From Datnioides undecimradiatus (Eukaryota > Chordata > Actinopteri > Lobotiformes > Datnioididae): a stretch of DNA of 64,000 nt. The notes under the pieces were generated by a model. That model did not search any database, had not been told where the DNA came from, and saw only the letters and a program-made list of their open reading frames with translations. Positions 38,352-50,080 of this stretch are shown in pieces. Each line of letters starts with the position of its first letter. Within the stretch, counting starts at the first letter, position 1. The stretch covers positions 19,205,285 to 19,269,284 of the forward strand of contig WARS01000036.1 of assembly GCA_008933995.1 (NCBI GenBank), read 5' to 3'. The translations under genes and the position numbers were made by a program.

Positions 38352-38390
38352 CTTCTGCGTGAGGAGGGCCTGGACCACCTGGTTAGCCAC
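38352..38390 (-). CDS. nckap5: nckap5 micro-exon (39 nt)
   Basis: Thirteen codons, VANQVVQALLTQK, phase 0 at both ends. Acceptor CTCTTCAAG before 38390; donor CAGAAG/GTTCGTC after 38352. The donor is a weak GTTCG form. The peptide is the conserved link between the 69-nt and 120-nt coiled-coil exons in this family. Confidence 0.92.
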
Positions 38391-39007
38391 CTTGAAGAGA
38401 CGAGAGAGCAGGAAGGAAAAATATGTTTTAAAATATATATGAAATGACCCAGTACAAACACCATCAGACAGAGTGTAAAGGCATGTGAGATGTGCTGTGA
38501 GGACAAACTGACAGCATGTTGCATCACAGACTCAGATTTAGTGAAATCATGCAGCAGCTGCTTGCAGTTAGCGTACGCAACTTCATGCTCAGCACATATA
38601 TAAACTCAAAGTGAAGTCCGTCCATTATCTGCACAGGCTGATTGTCATGAAATGTAAACAAATGTCTTGTGTTTTTGGTCTTTACTCAGTGAATTGGCTC
38701 GCCGTTATGTAACTGGGACATTAAGCTGAGCTGAACTTTTTTTTTTATTCTGCATGAATTTTCAGGGAGAGAAGAAAAAGTTTTATTTAGTTTTTATTGT
38801 GAATATGAAACAGCGTCATATGAAATGCCTTCATTCCTGCTTATTTTGATTTCTGGAGTGGGAGCATACATTATACCTTGACACCGGAATAATAACTGTG
38901 TTTCCACTTTTGTGCGCCGCAAAATGATTTCCCTCCACCTCTTTCATCTTTCTATCAAAACGACTCGCCTCAGCTCATTCAGACCATGACAGGGAGCCTT
39001 CTGAATA

Positions 39008-39031
39008 CCCCCCCCCCTCCTCCTCCTCCAC

Positions 39032-39059
<28 letters not shown>
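39008..39059. repeat. Compound microsatellite (C)n-(TCC)n-(CA)n
   Basis: About ten C, then TCC units, then fourteen CA units, all strongly pyrimidine/purine asymmetric. Confidence 0.95.
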
Positions 39060-39063
<4 letters not shown>

Positions 39064-39207
39064 AAAAGATTAATGTGCATAATAAGACTGAAAAGCAGTA
39101 GAAGAGGGATGAATCCCACAGCAGAAACTCTGAAATTTCTGTCCTCAGCCAGAAAATCTCATGGGCAGCAATCTCCATGGTAACAAGCCCATTAGTGAAG
39201 CCTGCTC

Positions 39208-39234
39208 AAAAATAAATAAATAAATAAATAAATA
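39208..39234. repeat. (AAAT)n microsatellite
   Basis: Six AAAT-type units in a row. Confidence 0.92.
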
Positions 39235-39664
39235 GAAGTAAAGTAAAGTGGGTCCGTCTAGTTGGCTGGAGAGAGATGAAGGAATGGAGAGACAATCAGC
39301 GTGTTGTCGGGGAGAACAGGAGGGTTGGAGCTGCGGCACATGCAGGAGCGGGGAGTCCGTCCTCCTCCAGCTCCAATTCTTATATCGCCCAGGGCTCTGA
39401 TGTCTGTCTGCTTCAATTAGAGATGTTCCCCTCTCTTGGCTTTCCTCTGCGGACCTCACTAACACTTTAGTCTGAGTGCGTATGTGTGCTGCTCAGCCAC
39501 GGAAGCCGATAGTTATCTCAGATCGTCCGAGTCCTGAACGCTGGAGAACTTTGTCCAGAGCCCGCGAGAGGATTATCGTTCAACGTCTCGGCGAGTTTTA
39601 CTTCCTCTTAAGAGAGAGAGGGGAGTAACAGTGATGCCACTCTCATAACACTGAGCTGGAGTCA

Positions 39665-39915
39665 GGTTAGCCTAGCTTAGCATAAAGTCTGGAAGCGGGG
39701 GGAAACAGCTAGCTATGATAAAAGTGGGAAAACAGCATGCACATCTGAAGTAGTAGCAGTAAGTAGCAACAAGAGTAGTAGTAATAAATCAGTTTAGTAC
39801 TTTTTAAATTAGCTTTAGAGGTGGATTCAGCTGTCTTCAGACTAACTGCCATGCTAGCTGTTTGCTTGACTCCAGTCTTTATGCAATGCTATGCTAAGCT
39901 AATCACAACCTAGCC
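39665..39915. repeat. MITE-like element, second copy of the 5.3-kb family
   Basis: The left end GGTTAGCCTAGCTTAGCATA continues AAGTCTGGA. It recurs inverted at 39871-39915 (TCCAGTCTTTATGC, GCTATGCTAAGCTAAT, ending AACCTAGCC). The ends match those of 5316-5583 and the interior is diverged. Confidence 0.65.
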
Positions 39916-40152
39916 TAGCTGCAGCCTCATACTCACCCAATGGTCATAAAAGATTATATGGTTTCCTTGAACCACGTTTGATAACGGTGAAACAAAAAGC
40001 ACTGATATCAGGCACAAACCACAGATATCCATCATTTTCAATGCAAGATCAAACTCTGTGTGCAACTTCAGGGTGGGACTGAGACACAGGTTTTAGACAG
40101 AAGCAGGGCATGTTTGATACTGAAATTGCTGCGAGAACACAAAAACACTCAC

Positions 40153-40221
40153 CTCGTCCAGACAGCGCTCATACTGCTTCCTCTGATTGTCGTTTTCCAT
40201 TGACAGCGCAGAGTTCTCCGC
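40153..40221 (-). CDS. nckap5: nckap5 exon (69 nt), coiled coil
   Basis: Twenty-three codons, AENSALSMENDNQRKQYERC then LDE, phase 0 at both ends. Acceptor TGTTGTCTGTTCAG before 40221; donor GACGAG/GTGAGTG after 40153. This is the most strongly conserved part of the NCKAP5/NCKAP5L coiled coil as I recall it and was the key to recognising the gene. Confidence 0.95.
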
Positions 40222-43200
40222 CTGAACAGACAACACACAGACGAATAAACTGCATGAATTACAGTAATTACTTTTGAAAGACGGGGGGGGTGGAGAGATA
40301 GCTCTCCCTGCAGCACTGTAGGATTTGCAGGTTCAGTGGACGAAGATCACTCCAAATGAAGGATGCTTTAAATTTCAGGCGTCCAAACGTCGTCCTGCAG
40401 ACCTTCGAGGTGTCTGGAAGGGTATCCACTCAAGGTATCCCAGGTATAATTCAATTACTGACAGGTTTTTGCAAGGCAAGACACACAAAGCATTCGGGGA
40501 ACTTGGGAGGTGACTTTCTACTGAAATGATTAATCCAGTAAATCTTTAAGGCTCCCTAAGATGGCCTGTTTTCACCTGAGCGCTAAGGGCAAACTCCTCT
40601 GAACAGCAGGTTCACAGAAAACCACAGAAATGGCTGCTAATGACAGAAAGGCCACCTCACACAGCTCAATGTTGTCTTCAAACTAGCCCAAGGTGATGGC
40701 CAGAGATAATCACCACAGTATTTTAACCTTTTTAAATGACTGGAGCGGAAATGGTGCTTATTAATATCCCGAGTCTGACACAATAAACCGCAAAAGAACA
40801 TGGACTGTTGTGACTTTCTTGGGGAAGGGATCTCAAGACAGCGTTTAAAAGGCCACAGATCAGCCTGAAGGCTTGCAGCCAAGTGTGCGTGTAAAGGTCA
40901 GGGAAGTCCAAGTTATGAGTTTGAACTTTAAGCTTTTGAGCTTCGTACAGTTCGTGCTCGCTTTTAACGTGACGGTGCATCACATTTACAAACAAGCGCC
41001 ATTGATTAACATGTTAAGCGTCAGATTTGCATTTAAAACCACGTCGATAATGATCATTTATATAATCTTGTGTTTAGAAAAACGATTCCACATCTGCAAA
41101 ATGTAATAATTCTGCAAAATCAGAAAACATCCTGACTGTAAAAATAAACCATTTGCAATGTTTGGCATCGTGCTCCCTGTTTTTGCACGGTTAACACGGT
41201 TGATCTGCAGCGAGCATCGCATCAATCAGTGTTTTAGGCTTAACTGTTAAACTCCAGTGAATATTACTCCGCGGCTGAGGAGCTGAGAGGAGTCAGCGAC
41301 TTCTCCTCAGTCAGAAAACCTCAGTTTATTTTTTATTATTTATCTCCTAACTCTTATTTGCACTTCTTGGAGCAGACTTTTCATTTTTCATTGCAGGCTG
41401 CATGGAAGGTGCCCAAGTGTGCCGTAATGACTGGAAAGCAGTTTTTCCAACTAAATGGAAAACCTCGTGATGTTTTCTCCAGTTCGGCGTTTAAACTTTA
41501 ATTACGAATGTGGATAAAATAAAGGCAGCCAGCATGAAGAGGCGACGGCATGAAATCCACAAAATACACTCAGACTCAGCCATTAGGGTCAACAAACTAG
41601 ACAAGAAAATTGATGTAATTTAAGACGGCACTTTATTCTAAAAGATCATCAGCAATGACAGAGCGGCTGTGCAGGCTTTCTTAAGTATTTCACTGTAGTA
41701 TTACCACAGGAAATTAAATATCACTGAAGTGATGTTCAGTCATTCCCAATAATTCAAAAAGCAGCCATGTTGGTAATTACTCGAACTCGTGCTAAATGAG
41801 CGTTGCGTTATCGGCATGCGGCGCTGAAGCGTGTGCAGTTGATGAGCACGCTGTACTCTGCAAAGTGCATGTGCTGCAGGCGGACACTGCACTAAAAGAC
41901 AGAAGATCTCCTGCAACTTGAACCCTGTTTTTTAGCATATATTTATATTAAATGTCTGAAAATTGACACTGAAAGCGAGCCTAATTAGCTGTTATTCATC
42001 TGTGTATGCAATTTTGCCCTGTACGTAGATATAGCTGTCAACCAGTGACTTTGATGCTACATAAAATATAAAAAATCTGATGATTCTTGTGCACGTTCTG
42101 ATGTTAAAATGAGCATTTTGCAAGCGTATTTATGTAGGTTTATTCTGCGACTAACATCAGAGATAATGTTACTTTTGCAAAACATGAATTACCCTAAATC
42201 TAAAGAAATAAGTGCACCATGTCTGTGCATTCAGAGTTATGAGTTATGACTCAGGAAGAGTGTGACATTTCATGCAAACTGCAGCAATCTGCTCTGTTTT
42301 TTAAAAAGGTGCGATCATGAAACTACAGTAAAACTATAAGATCAGTGCAGCATGTGTTTGTATCAGCCAGATGGAAGCATATTATACTGAATATTAACCC
42401 ACCAGGAAGCAGCAAAGTGAGTTTCTCTTATGATCGGTTTCTAACTCAGTGATTCTCCGTGTTGCTCATGTTTCAGCCGCTGCAGCCGCCGAACGTCTCC
42501 AGAGATCAACAGCAAGGTGTGATATCCAATAACCATCCCCGCACACATCTGCTCTCACCTAACAACACCACCTACGGTAACAGCAGCCCCAGCAATAATT
42601 AAAACTTTGCCTGACTTTAACGAGTTCACACCTAATGAGCCTAGACTTTTTTCTTTGTTTCAGAGCAGATGTACAGAGTCAAAGCAGGATCTGAGAAGCA
42701 AAAGCACAATTGTCGTCGCTACAGAGCATAATTTAAAACCAGAGGACGATCACCGTGGTCTAATAAATATGAAAAAATCACTTTGCAGTGAGACAAAACA
42801 GGCAAATCTGAATTAGCAAAGCTGCTTCTGTTACCTTTAGGCTATGCTTTTGCTTTATAGCGGTGCGATCAGTGCTGGCGGTCTGAGGCCTCCTCAGCAG
42901 ATGGTGGGTCCTATTACCTTTCCAGCAGAGGAGGTGTGACGGAGAGGCGTACTGTACATTCACTGGAACACCGACTACAAATGTTAACTACCCTGTCAGC
43001 ATTTTAATTATCTCCTCCTGGACATGAATAACTCCTTTGTCTTCTGCTGGGGTTTTTTTTTTTTTTGCCCCCCGCTCCAGCTCTTCAGCATAATGGGGTC
43101 TCATTTTCAGTAATGCTCAGAGACCCACGATGAAACGCTGATTGCACTTGTTTGTTGTCTTCTACATGTGTCACTGGTGTTATCCGTTGAAACCAGGTGC

Positions 43201-44285
43201 TGTGAATAACGCACGGCACCTGGTGATGGTTGTGTTAATGAAAAATATGGTATAACGTCCTTCAACTACCTTTTTCATACATGATTAAGAAGCTAAACTA
43301 AGATGAGATGTAGGTTTTGTTGCACTCAAAGGCACCACCATGCTAATAATGCTACAGTAAGTTAGCTAACTGTAGGTCCTGATGTTAGCTAAGCAAATAA
43401 ATCTGCTAACACTGAGTCAGGGTTAATGGGAAGCTGATAAGCTAGCATGCTACGTTAGCTAAACGTAGCTTGAAGCCATATTTTCTGACAAAAAAGAGGG
43501 TTAAGACATTGAAATGTCGCTTTAAGAAGACTTCATATTGTCGCTTCTGGTATTAGCCTGATATACTTAGTTTAAAAAGAGAAAAACATTTAGAAATGAA
43601 TGAATAAATAAGGATTTTTGTCTAATATGACTTACTGGTTTCATACTCTAGTGCTGATTCTTTACATCTTTACCTTTGGCAGCTTTTGATTTTTTATCTT
43701 TATTATGCATCTTAGACTTCCCAAATGATTTAAAATAGCCTGGCGTTCACCAAACAGCCCCACAGAAATTGCAAATCGAAGCTACAGCACAGGAGTCTGC
43801 AGCAGGTTTCTGCAACAGGCGTGAAGGTTTTTTGCCGAGAGCCATTAAGAAAAATTTTTAAATGAACTGACCAGCGCTGCAGAAGAAGAAGTGAGAATAA
43901 AAAAGTGATAATTAGTTTATTGACCTGCTGCAGCCAGTCAAAGTCGGAGTTTCAGAAGGTCATTAACAACCCGACCGAGCCCGTAATCCTTCCTAAATTA
44001 GTAGGAAACAAAAACCTGCACCGGTCAGAGCTAAGCTGTACAATCCTCAAGCTGTACAGTCCTTGGAAAAACAGCCATGTGTACTGTCCTTGAGCTGCTC
44101 ACTTATTCCAAGTCTCTGTAGATATCAAGTGAAATGCATTTAATGAAATAAAACATGCGGTTCTCTCAGTATATCGATCAATCTTGAGGGTTGAAGGGAA
44201 AGGACGTGGGGAGCAGGGACAGCGGTGGGGAAATGGGGGAGCAGTTGGAGGAAGGGTAAGAAGTGGACCGTGCAATCCACTTTAC
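40222..44285 (-). other. nckap5: nckap5 intron, 4.1 kb
   Basis: No coding sequence was recognised. About 41930-42130 is AT-rich, repeat-free and carries homeodomain-type sites (CCTAATTAGC). A T-run lies at about 43051-43066, and GCTA-rich text near 43330-43470 may be a degraded dispersed repeat. Confidence 0.7.
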
Positions 44286-44444
44286 CTCCAGGGCTCTGAG
44301 TCGCTCTAGCAGGGGATTGCTGTCCTTTGAATTTTCCTCCGACCCTCCTCCGCCGGCCTCTGGCGAGCCAGGCATCTCAGCCGCTGTGGCCGTGGGACCT
44401 TCCAGACTGTCCTGCTGCTTCCACATTTCCTCCAGGAGTTTGTC
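44286..44444 (-). CDS. nckap5: nckap5 exon (159 nt)
   Basis: Acceptor GCTCTGCCTTTCAG precedes 44444 and donor CTGGAG/GTAAAGT follows 44286; phase 0 at both ends. Fifty-three codons start DKLLEEMWKQQDSLEGP, run through a Gly/Ser/Ala-rich linker (GSPEAGGGGSEENSKD) and end in NPLLERLRALE, which leads straight into AENSAL of the next exon. The helical ends belong to the coiled coil; the linker looks flexible. Open frames on the plus strand here are shadows. Confidence 0.92.
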
Positions 44445-46009
44445 CTGAAAGGCAGAGCGAGCGGATCAAAGCTGCGCGCCTTAAAGTCACAAATAAACGA
44501 GAAGTAAATGCTTCTTATCATAGCGGGCTCCGGTTATAATAGCAATACATCTTGATAAACAACACGCTGAGAGCTGCCAGTGCTGCATAAATAAAAGTTC
44601 TGCTTTGGTTCACTTCAAAGTTTCATTAACCCGGTGAATCAAATGACCCTGTATAATGTGTCAGCAAGTAAATGTGACTTTTGCAGTTTGTGGCCTTCTT
44701 TAGCTCACTGATCTGGATTTAATGAACTAAAGGAGAAACTGTTCACACAATCTGAAGAAGCTGTGGGTAACAAATAAATCATAATGATGGGTAGATAACT
44801 GCTGATTGCTTTACTGGCCAGCCACAGTATAATACTAAAACAGGTAACTGGGTGTAAATTTGTGATTGATCAGTGTTTTGTTTTGTTTTTTTTAATTTAG
44901 TCATGGGAAGACAATGAAAATGAAGTATTACACCACATTACTGGTGGTTTAGACTGAGGCCACAATCAGCCATTTACCCGTTTGAGTGTTGTCTCTGATG
45001 GGAAACTCATCTCTTGGCTGCAGAGAGTTTAATTCAAAATGGTTTATTTATTTAAGAAAAAAGCCGTTTGTATGCGTGTGTGTGTGTAAAATACACCTGC
45101 AGCCAGTGATCCAATTAATCTAACGGGCCTTAAAACGCCACCTCGTTCTTGCAGAATCCACCCGATCGCTCGGCGTGTCGATGCCGCAGCCAAGTTCCCC
45201 TGCACCGGTTTGTTCGTGGTTTCCTTGTTACCTGTGTTACAGACTAATTTCCTGCTCTGCCTGTGCCTCGGGCTGGTTCACCAGGGCAGAAATCCTGACT
45301 AGCTGCCGCGCCTGCTCCGCTCCGCCAACCCCCAGCTCACCCTGCAATATTCACTTTTGGTTGTAAATGAATAACATTATAAATTTAATCATTCCTCGAC
45401 TCCTGTCCTGTGTCTGTATTGCGGTCAGAGGTCAACTTGTGCTTTTCTTTGATTAAAATTAAAACCACGCAAACTATAATGAGGGTAAATATCCAGTTTA
45501 GTCCCTTCTCTGCACTGTTTCATTCCTCAATAATTAACATGCATGTAACTGTGCATTTCGCCAGCAGTCAGATTTTTCTTTTCTAAAGTCTCCGGAGAAT
45601 CCCTCCTTTATACATGTTGCAGCCTGCACAAGAAAAAAAACATAATCCTGCCACTTGCATCATAATCTTGACAGAGGGTATTATAAACCTGACATGAAAC
45701 ATGAAGCCATCACCTGGAAAAGACTTTAAATTCACTCTGAGCTGAGATCAATAGCATGTCTAATGGTAACTCATCCCCAGGGCGTTCTCAAGCGCTCTAT
45801 CTGCAGTTGGGGGGGAAATCAATTGTTCACATGGTTTCTTGTTACAGTTTTGTATTGGATTAGTGCAAAAACTGCTGCTCAAACTATTTTTTCATTTCCG
45901 TCGTAACTTTTTTCCACAAATGTAAAAGAATTGTCTCAGTTTCCAGACACGATTCAAACCAAAATGGTGATATAAACATCACATAAACACGTCTAGGTCC
46001 TTCATGTAC
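44445..46009 (-). other. nckap5: nckap5 intron, 1.6 kb
   Basis: No extra exon was recognised. A GT-rich patch lies near 45075-45088. Confidence 0.75.
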
Positions 46010-46100
46010 CTTGTATGCTTTCATGAGGTCCAGCGGGTCCACCTTGGGCCCCTCCAGTGAGTCCTGGTTCTGTAGTAGCGTTCGCACCGTCTCCTCCATG
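46010..46100 (-). CDS. nckap5: nckap5 exon (91 nt)
   Basis: Acceptor TTTTCCTCTTGAACGCAG precedes 46100; donor TACAAG/GTACATGA follows 46010. Its first base completes Ser (AG/C) with the exon at 53828-53963. The frame then reads MEETVRTLLQNQDSLEGPKV plus DPLDLMKAYK. The peptide MEETVR.LLQ matches the family's coiled-coil segment. The Met is internal, not the start. The phrase DSLEGP recurs in the next exon (44286-44444), a small internal echo. Confidence 0.9.
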
Positions 46101-47149
46101 CTGCGTTCAAGAGGAAAACAATGATCAGAGCAGCCAAGTGGATGGGAAGAGGTCGTAACGTATCAAAGACTTCATAAAACACAATGAATGTGATCAATAA
46201 AACTTAATATTTATCATTTAATATTAAAAATACCAGATTTTTTCATTTTATCAACTACATATACAGTAAATTCAGGTGTAAAGTAAACAATTTGTGTATT
46301 TTTTAAGCTAATTATAATCTGTATACATATTAAAGGCATGCAGTCACTTTGGGAGTGAGAGCATAGCATTCCTCTTGTTTAAATGTGAATACGGTTTTTG
46401 TTTACACTGGGATCACTGACCAAGATTTGCCTTTTCGCGTAATGGTTTATGACAAGGCCGACACCGAATGGTGAAATTAACAACGTCTGCAGCACGATGT
46501 CATTTTTCCAGCCCAGCGGATGCAGTAATGAAGTTGCTAATTGGATGCAAAGGTATAGAAGGGAGGGAATGTGCTAAGCTGATAAACCTGTTGATGGAGG
46601 CGCTGGCGTTTAAAGGGATGTTTCACTTTGATGGAACGTCTCCACGCTTAATAATTCACGACGACTGAACGGACATCGTCAGTCGGATCAGCTGCCCCCA
46701 CGATGGCCAGACTTTCCCCACATCCATACACAATTACACAATGTCGATTGATAACAGAAAGCAATTTGAGGCTGGTGATGATTTGAAAAATGCGGTTTAT
46801 AAAAGTCCAATCTACTGAATACGGAAGCAAATTTACAGGGAAAATGTTTACTTGACTCGTCGGTCACTCCTCTGGTAAACATGCACACTTAAAAACACCA
46901 GTTTAAAAGATGAATGTATAACAAAATGCACTAAATGAAGAAATAAATGCTGAACTGTGCTGCACTGGAGTTCAGCAGCTTAATGTGTTGCAAACATGTT
47001 TCTGCATCCTGTTAGCATAAAAGAAAGTAGCTTTAACAACCACTCGCTCATTTCATCAACATATTACCTTTTATTACCCTGGGAAACAGCTTCCTGTCAT
47101 GTGTCATTGCATTTAGGCTGCTAAATACTGAGCTCACTAGCTTGTCGTC

Positions 47150-47290
47150 TGCTTTTTAGGGTTGGACAGGAAGTAGATGTCGAGTTTATGACTTTTCTTT
47201 TTAGATTAAATCAAAACAGTAAAGTTGTGGGCAGGAAAAAGCTAAACAATGAGCTAAAAGAGGCTAAAACGCACCATGCAGCAGAAGGCA
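47150..47290. repeat. Fragment of a teleost dispersed repeat
   Basis: Text such as GGCAGGAAAAAGCTAAACAA and TGAGCTAAAAGAGGCTAAAA resembles the family also seen at 31320-31420, 52880-53130 and 62656-62886. This is a weak, partial match. Confidence 0.4.
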
Positions 47291-50010
47291 AATCTAGATT
47301 TGGGTGCTTATTCTCTATTAGATCATCACTTTGGTAACTGACCTTTTTCACAAGTTTTGCAGCTTTAATGTTCAATTTCATGTGTTATCTGGCCCAACCT
47401 GAATGCAGGTCTTCTTGCACTAATATTGCACTAAGCTGTGGCAAATTCAAATCGTCTTTACACTTCTTCATATTAAAAAGTGTTAAAAACACTCAAAATG
47501 CTGCAGCTGACATTTGTGCAGCAGCTTCGACTGAACCAGTGGAGTCTTTGGATGCTTGATGGACACTGAGCATGTTCTCCATAATGCTGAACGCACTGAC
47601 ATTTTGTCCTGTCACTTCCATGGCAACCCCCCACCCCCACCTCCCGTTTGATGCATTGGGCACAGCCATTAGCACTCGCTGACTGCGAGCGCACCATTGG
47701 CATTCCTGCCCCAAGTCACTGCCGCTGACCTGAAACAAACCCGACCTAAATGAAATCAGCGGGTGGGGGAGGTGGGAGGAGGATCCATCCATTTGGTGTG
47801 AATAAGTGTCGTCCAAGACAAGTGACATGCTGATGTCTTCGTGGGCTGAAGCACGCCATGTCGGCGTCATCTGGGCTCAAATCTCATCCAAGCTGAAAGT
47901 GGCAGCTTTGTGACTGAGACGCAGTTTGGTCTGAATGCATGAACCAAAATGGAAAATGACTGAAAAGCTTTGCATTTACGACCGAAGACGTTCTGCAGAA
48001 GCTGCTGTGTTCACCGAGTCAGCTGTCGGCACATGAAACGATCCCAGGCAAACTCAGTGAAACACATCTGAACATGCAGCTGACTTACTGAACTGAGTTC
48101 AAGTTTTGGGGAAAGATCATGATCTTGGTTGAAATGAGTTAGTTGTGTAAGTTAAATTAACATCCTCCCTTTGCAGAATCCGCTCGTTATATGACGTCAC
48201 CTGACTTGTTCCTTGAGAAATGCTCCTAAAGGTGGACGCACTGAAACCTGATGACAAGGGCTCATTTAACAGAAAAACAATGAAAAGCAATGGGATGTGG
48301 TGATATTCTGCAGTGACAGAGAAGCTCATGTTACCAGACGATAATCAATACTTTTGATTCAATAATTAATTAAATAACTCGACCGCACAAATGCAACAGT
48401 ATATATGAAGCCTCATAGCATCTTTAAGCTTTTTACTTTGGTGTTAAAAGGTCAAAACTACAGTTTCGTTCACTCTCACAGCGTCGTTTTGAGCCACACA
48501 CTCTCCACTAGCTGCTAGATAATTTTGGCCCACAACTACATAAAAAAGCAACTGTTTGTGAGAAATGTGATGAATGTCTCAACATTAATTAATACAGGTG
48601 ATTTATATTCAAGACTAAACTCACTGTGTGCATAAGAGCTGCTGCAAAAAGCTAAAATTAGCTTAGTTGAACAGCGAGTTAACCTAATCTGTTTGCATTT
48701 GTTGCTGCTAACGTTAGCTTAAGCATTTTCTTCCATATAAAACATGACAGGACAGATAAAAGTAGCTGAGGTGATGGTCAGTGTCACTCTTTCTCTGACC
48801 CTGGTCCAAATGAACTGTATCAAACGCTCACTTCCAGCCCGTTTTACCATTAATAAACACTTAAGTTTCACTCTTCACCACTCAAGTCACGAGCAGCAGA
48901 TAGTGAGTTAAAGCATCTTCCTGTTTCCCCTGTAAAACATCACTCGGAGCAACTGTCGCAATGCAACATGGATAATTTCCCCACAAGGCTGCAGCCGCTC
49001 CTCCTGAAAGCTTTGACTCATCACGTTTGCTCCGCATGGGGCCGCACAAGTCCAGCAGATTATCAAAATTCATGTTATTCTCAGCAATATTTCATTCATT
49101 GCCTCCACATTTCCCCCACTCAGCCATCACTCACCCCATGCTGCTTTCCTACTGACTCTCAGCGACGCTGGTCATTTGAAATGAGGCGAACCGCACGGCT
49201 CCTCGGCTCAGAGTTAGTCACTGCTCTGCGTTTGTGATTGGGCACTGAAGGGAAAGTGGGTCTCTTGGGTTTCCTTTTGGACCGCGTGGGAAATAATGTG
49301 CAGCTGAGTGCTCTCAGAGAGGAGGTGGGTGGGGGGGGGGCAAGCTCCCACCCTCTCCGGCTTCACCCTAACGAGGCCTCGTACCGTCCTCGCCATCCTG
49401 GTCTCATGACTGCATGTCTGGCAGGAGAGATGTCTGCGGTCTGATTGTTCCTGTCTGTGTTCAGCCGGCGAACAAACACAGAGTTTCTGCTTTGCACTCA
49501 CTCAGCCAGGATTTGGAAATCATTGCATTGCGGTGCAGCTCAGCTTGTAAAAACACACAAGTGCTTTTTCAAGTGTTTTCCTCAAAACAGGCGATCAAAC
49601 ACAGGCTAACACAGTAAAACAGGAAACCCAAATATTCTGGTAGCTGTTAAGCTAACGTTGGCTCTCACACTCCTTTCTTTCACACCAAAGCAGATGTTGA
49701 CACTGGTGCAGCTTGGGTCCTCCACGATCATCCAGCTTATTGGCAGCGTAAAGGTTCTTTCATTCACACGACGTCCACCAGGTGTGACAAAGCAGTCAAT
49801 TACGTGCTTTATTCATAAACTGTGAAGTGCTGCAGCCACGGTGGTCTAATTATTGACCGATGGGTCCGGTGGCATGTGGAACTAGCAGCATGAACACACG
49901 TGCACATCGCTAAGTGCAGATATTGAAGCTCTACTGAACGATAGAAGCATTTTCAAATGAAGCTGATCTCATTGTTTTGGTCATATCGTAACATGAAGAC
50001 ACTATTTGGG

Positions 50011-50047
50011 GTTATTATCATTATTATCATTATTATTATTATTATTG

Positions 50048-50079
<32 letters not shown>

Positions 50080-50080
50080 T
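50011..50080. repeat. (ATT)n microsatellite, imperfect
   Basis: About 70 bp of ATT units with a few ATC, GTT and AGT interruptions. Confidence 0.95.

Larger units (their letters stand above)
38391..40152 (-). other. nckap5: nckap5 intron, 1.8 kb
   Basis: Holds a compound C/TCC/CA microsatellite, an AAAT repeat and a MITE-like element, listed separately. No other coding sequence was recognised. Confidence 0.75.

Noticed and set aside
46097-46099. ATG as the translation start of nckap5
   Set aside because: It directly follows an acceptor, and the exon at 53828-53963 supplies the expected upstream LQQHFS in the right phase.
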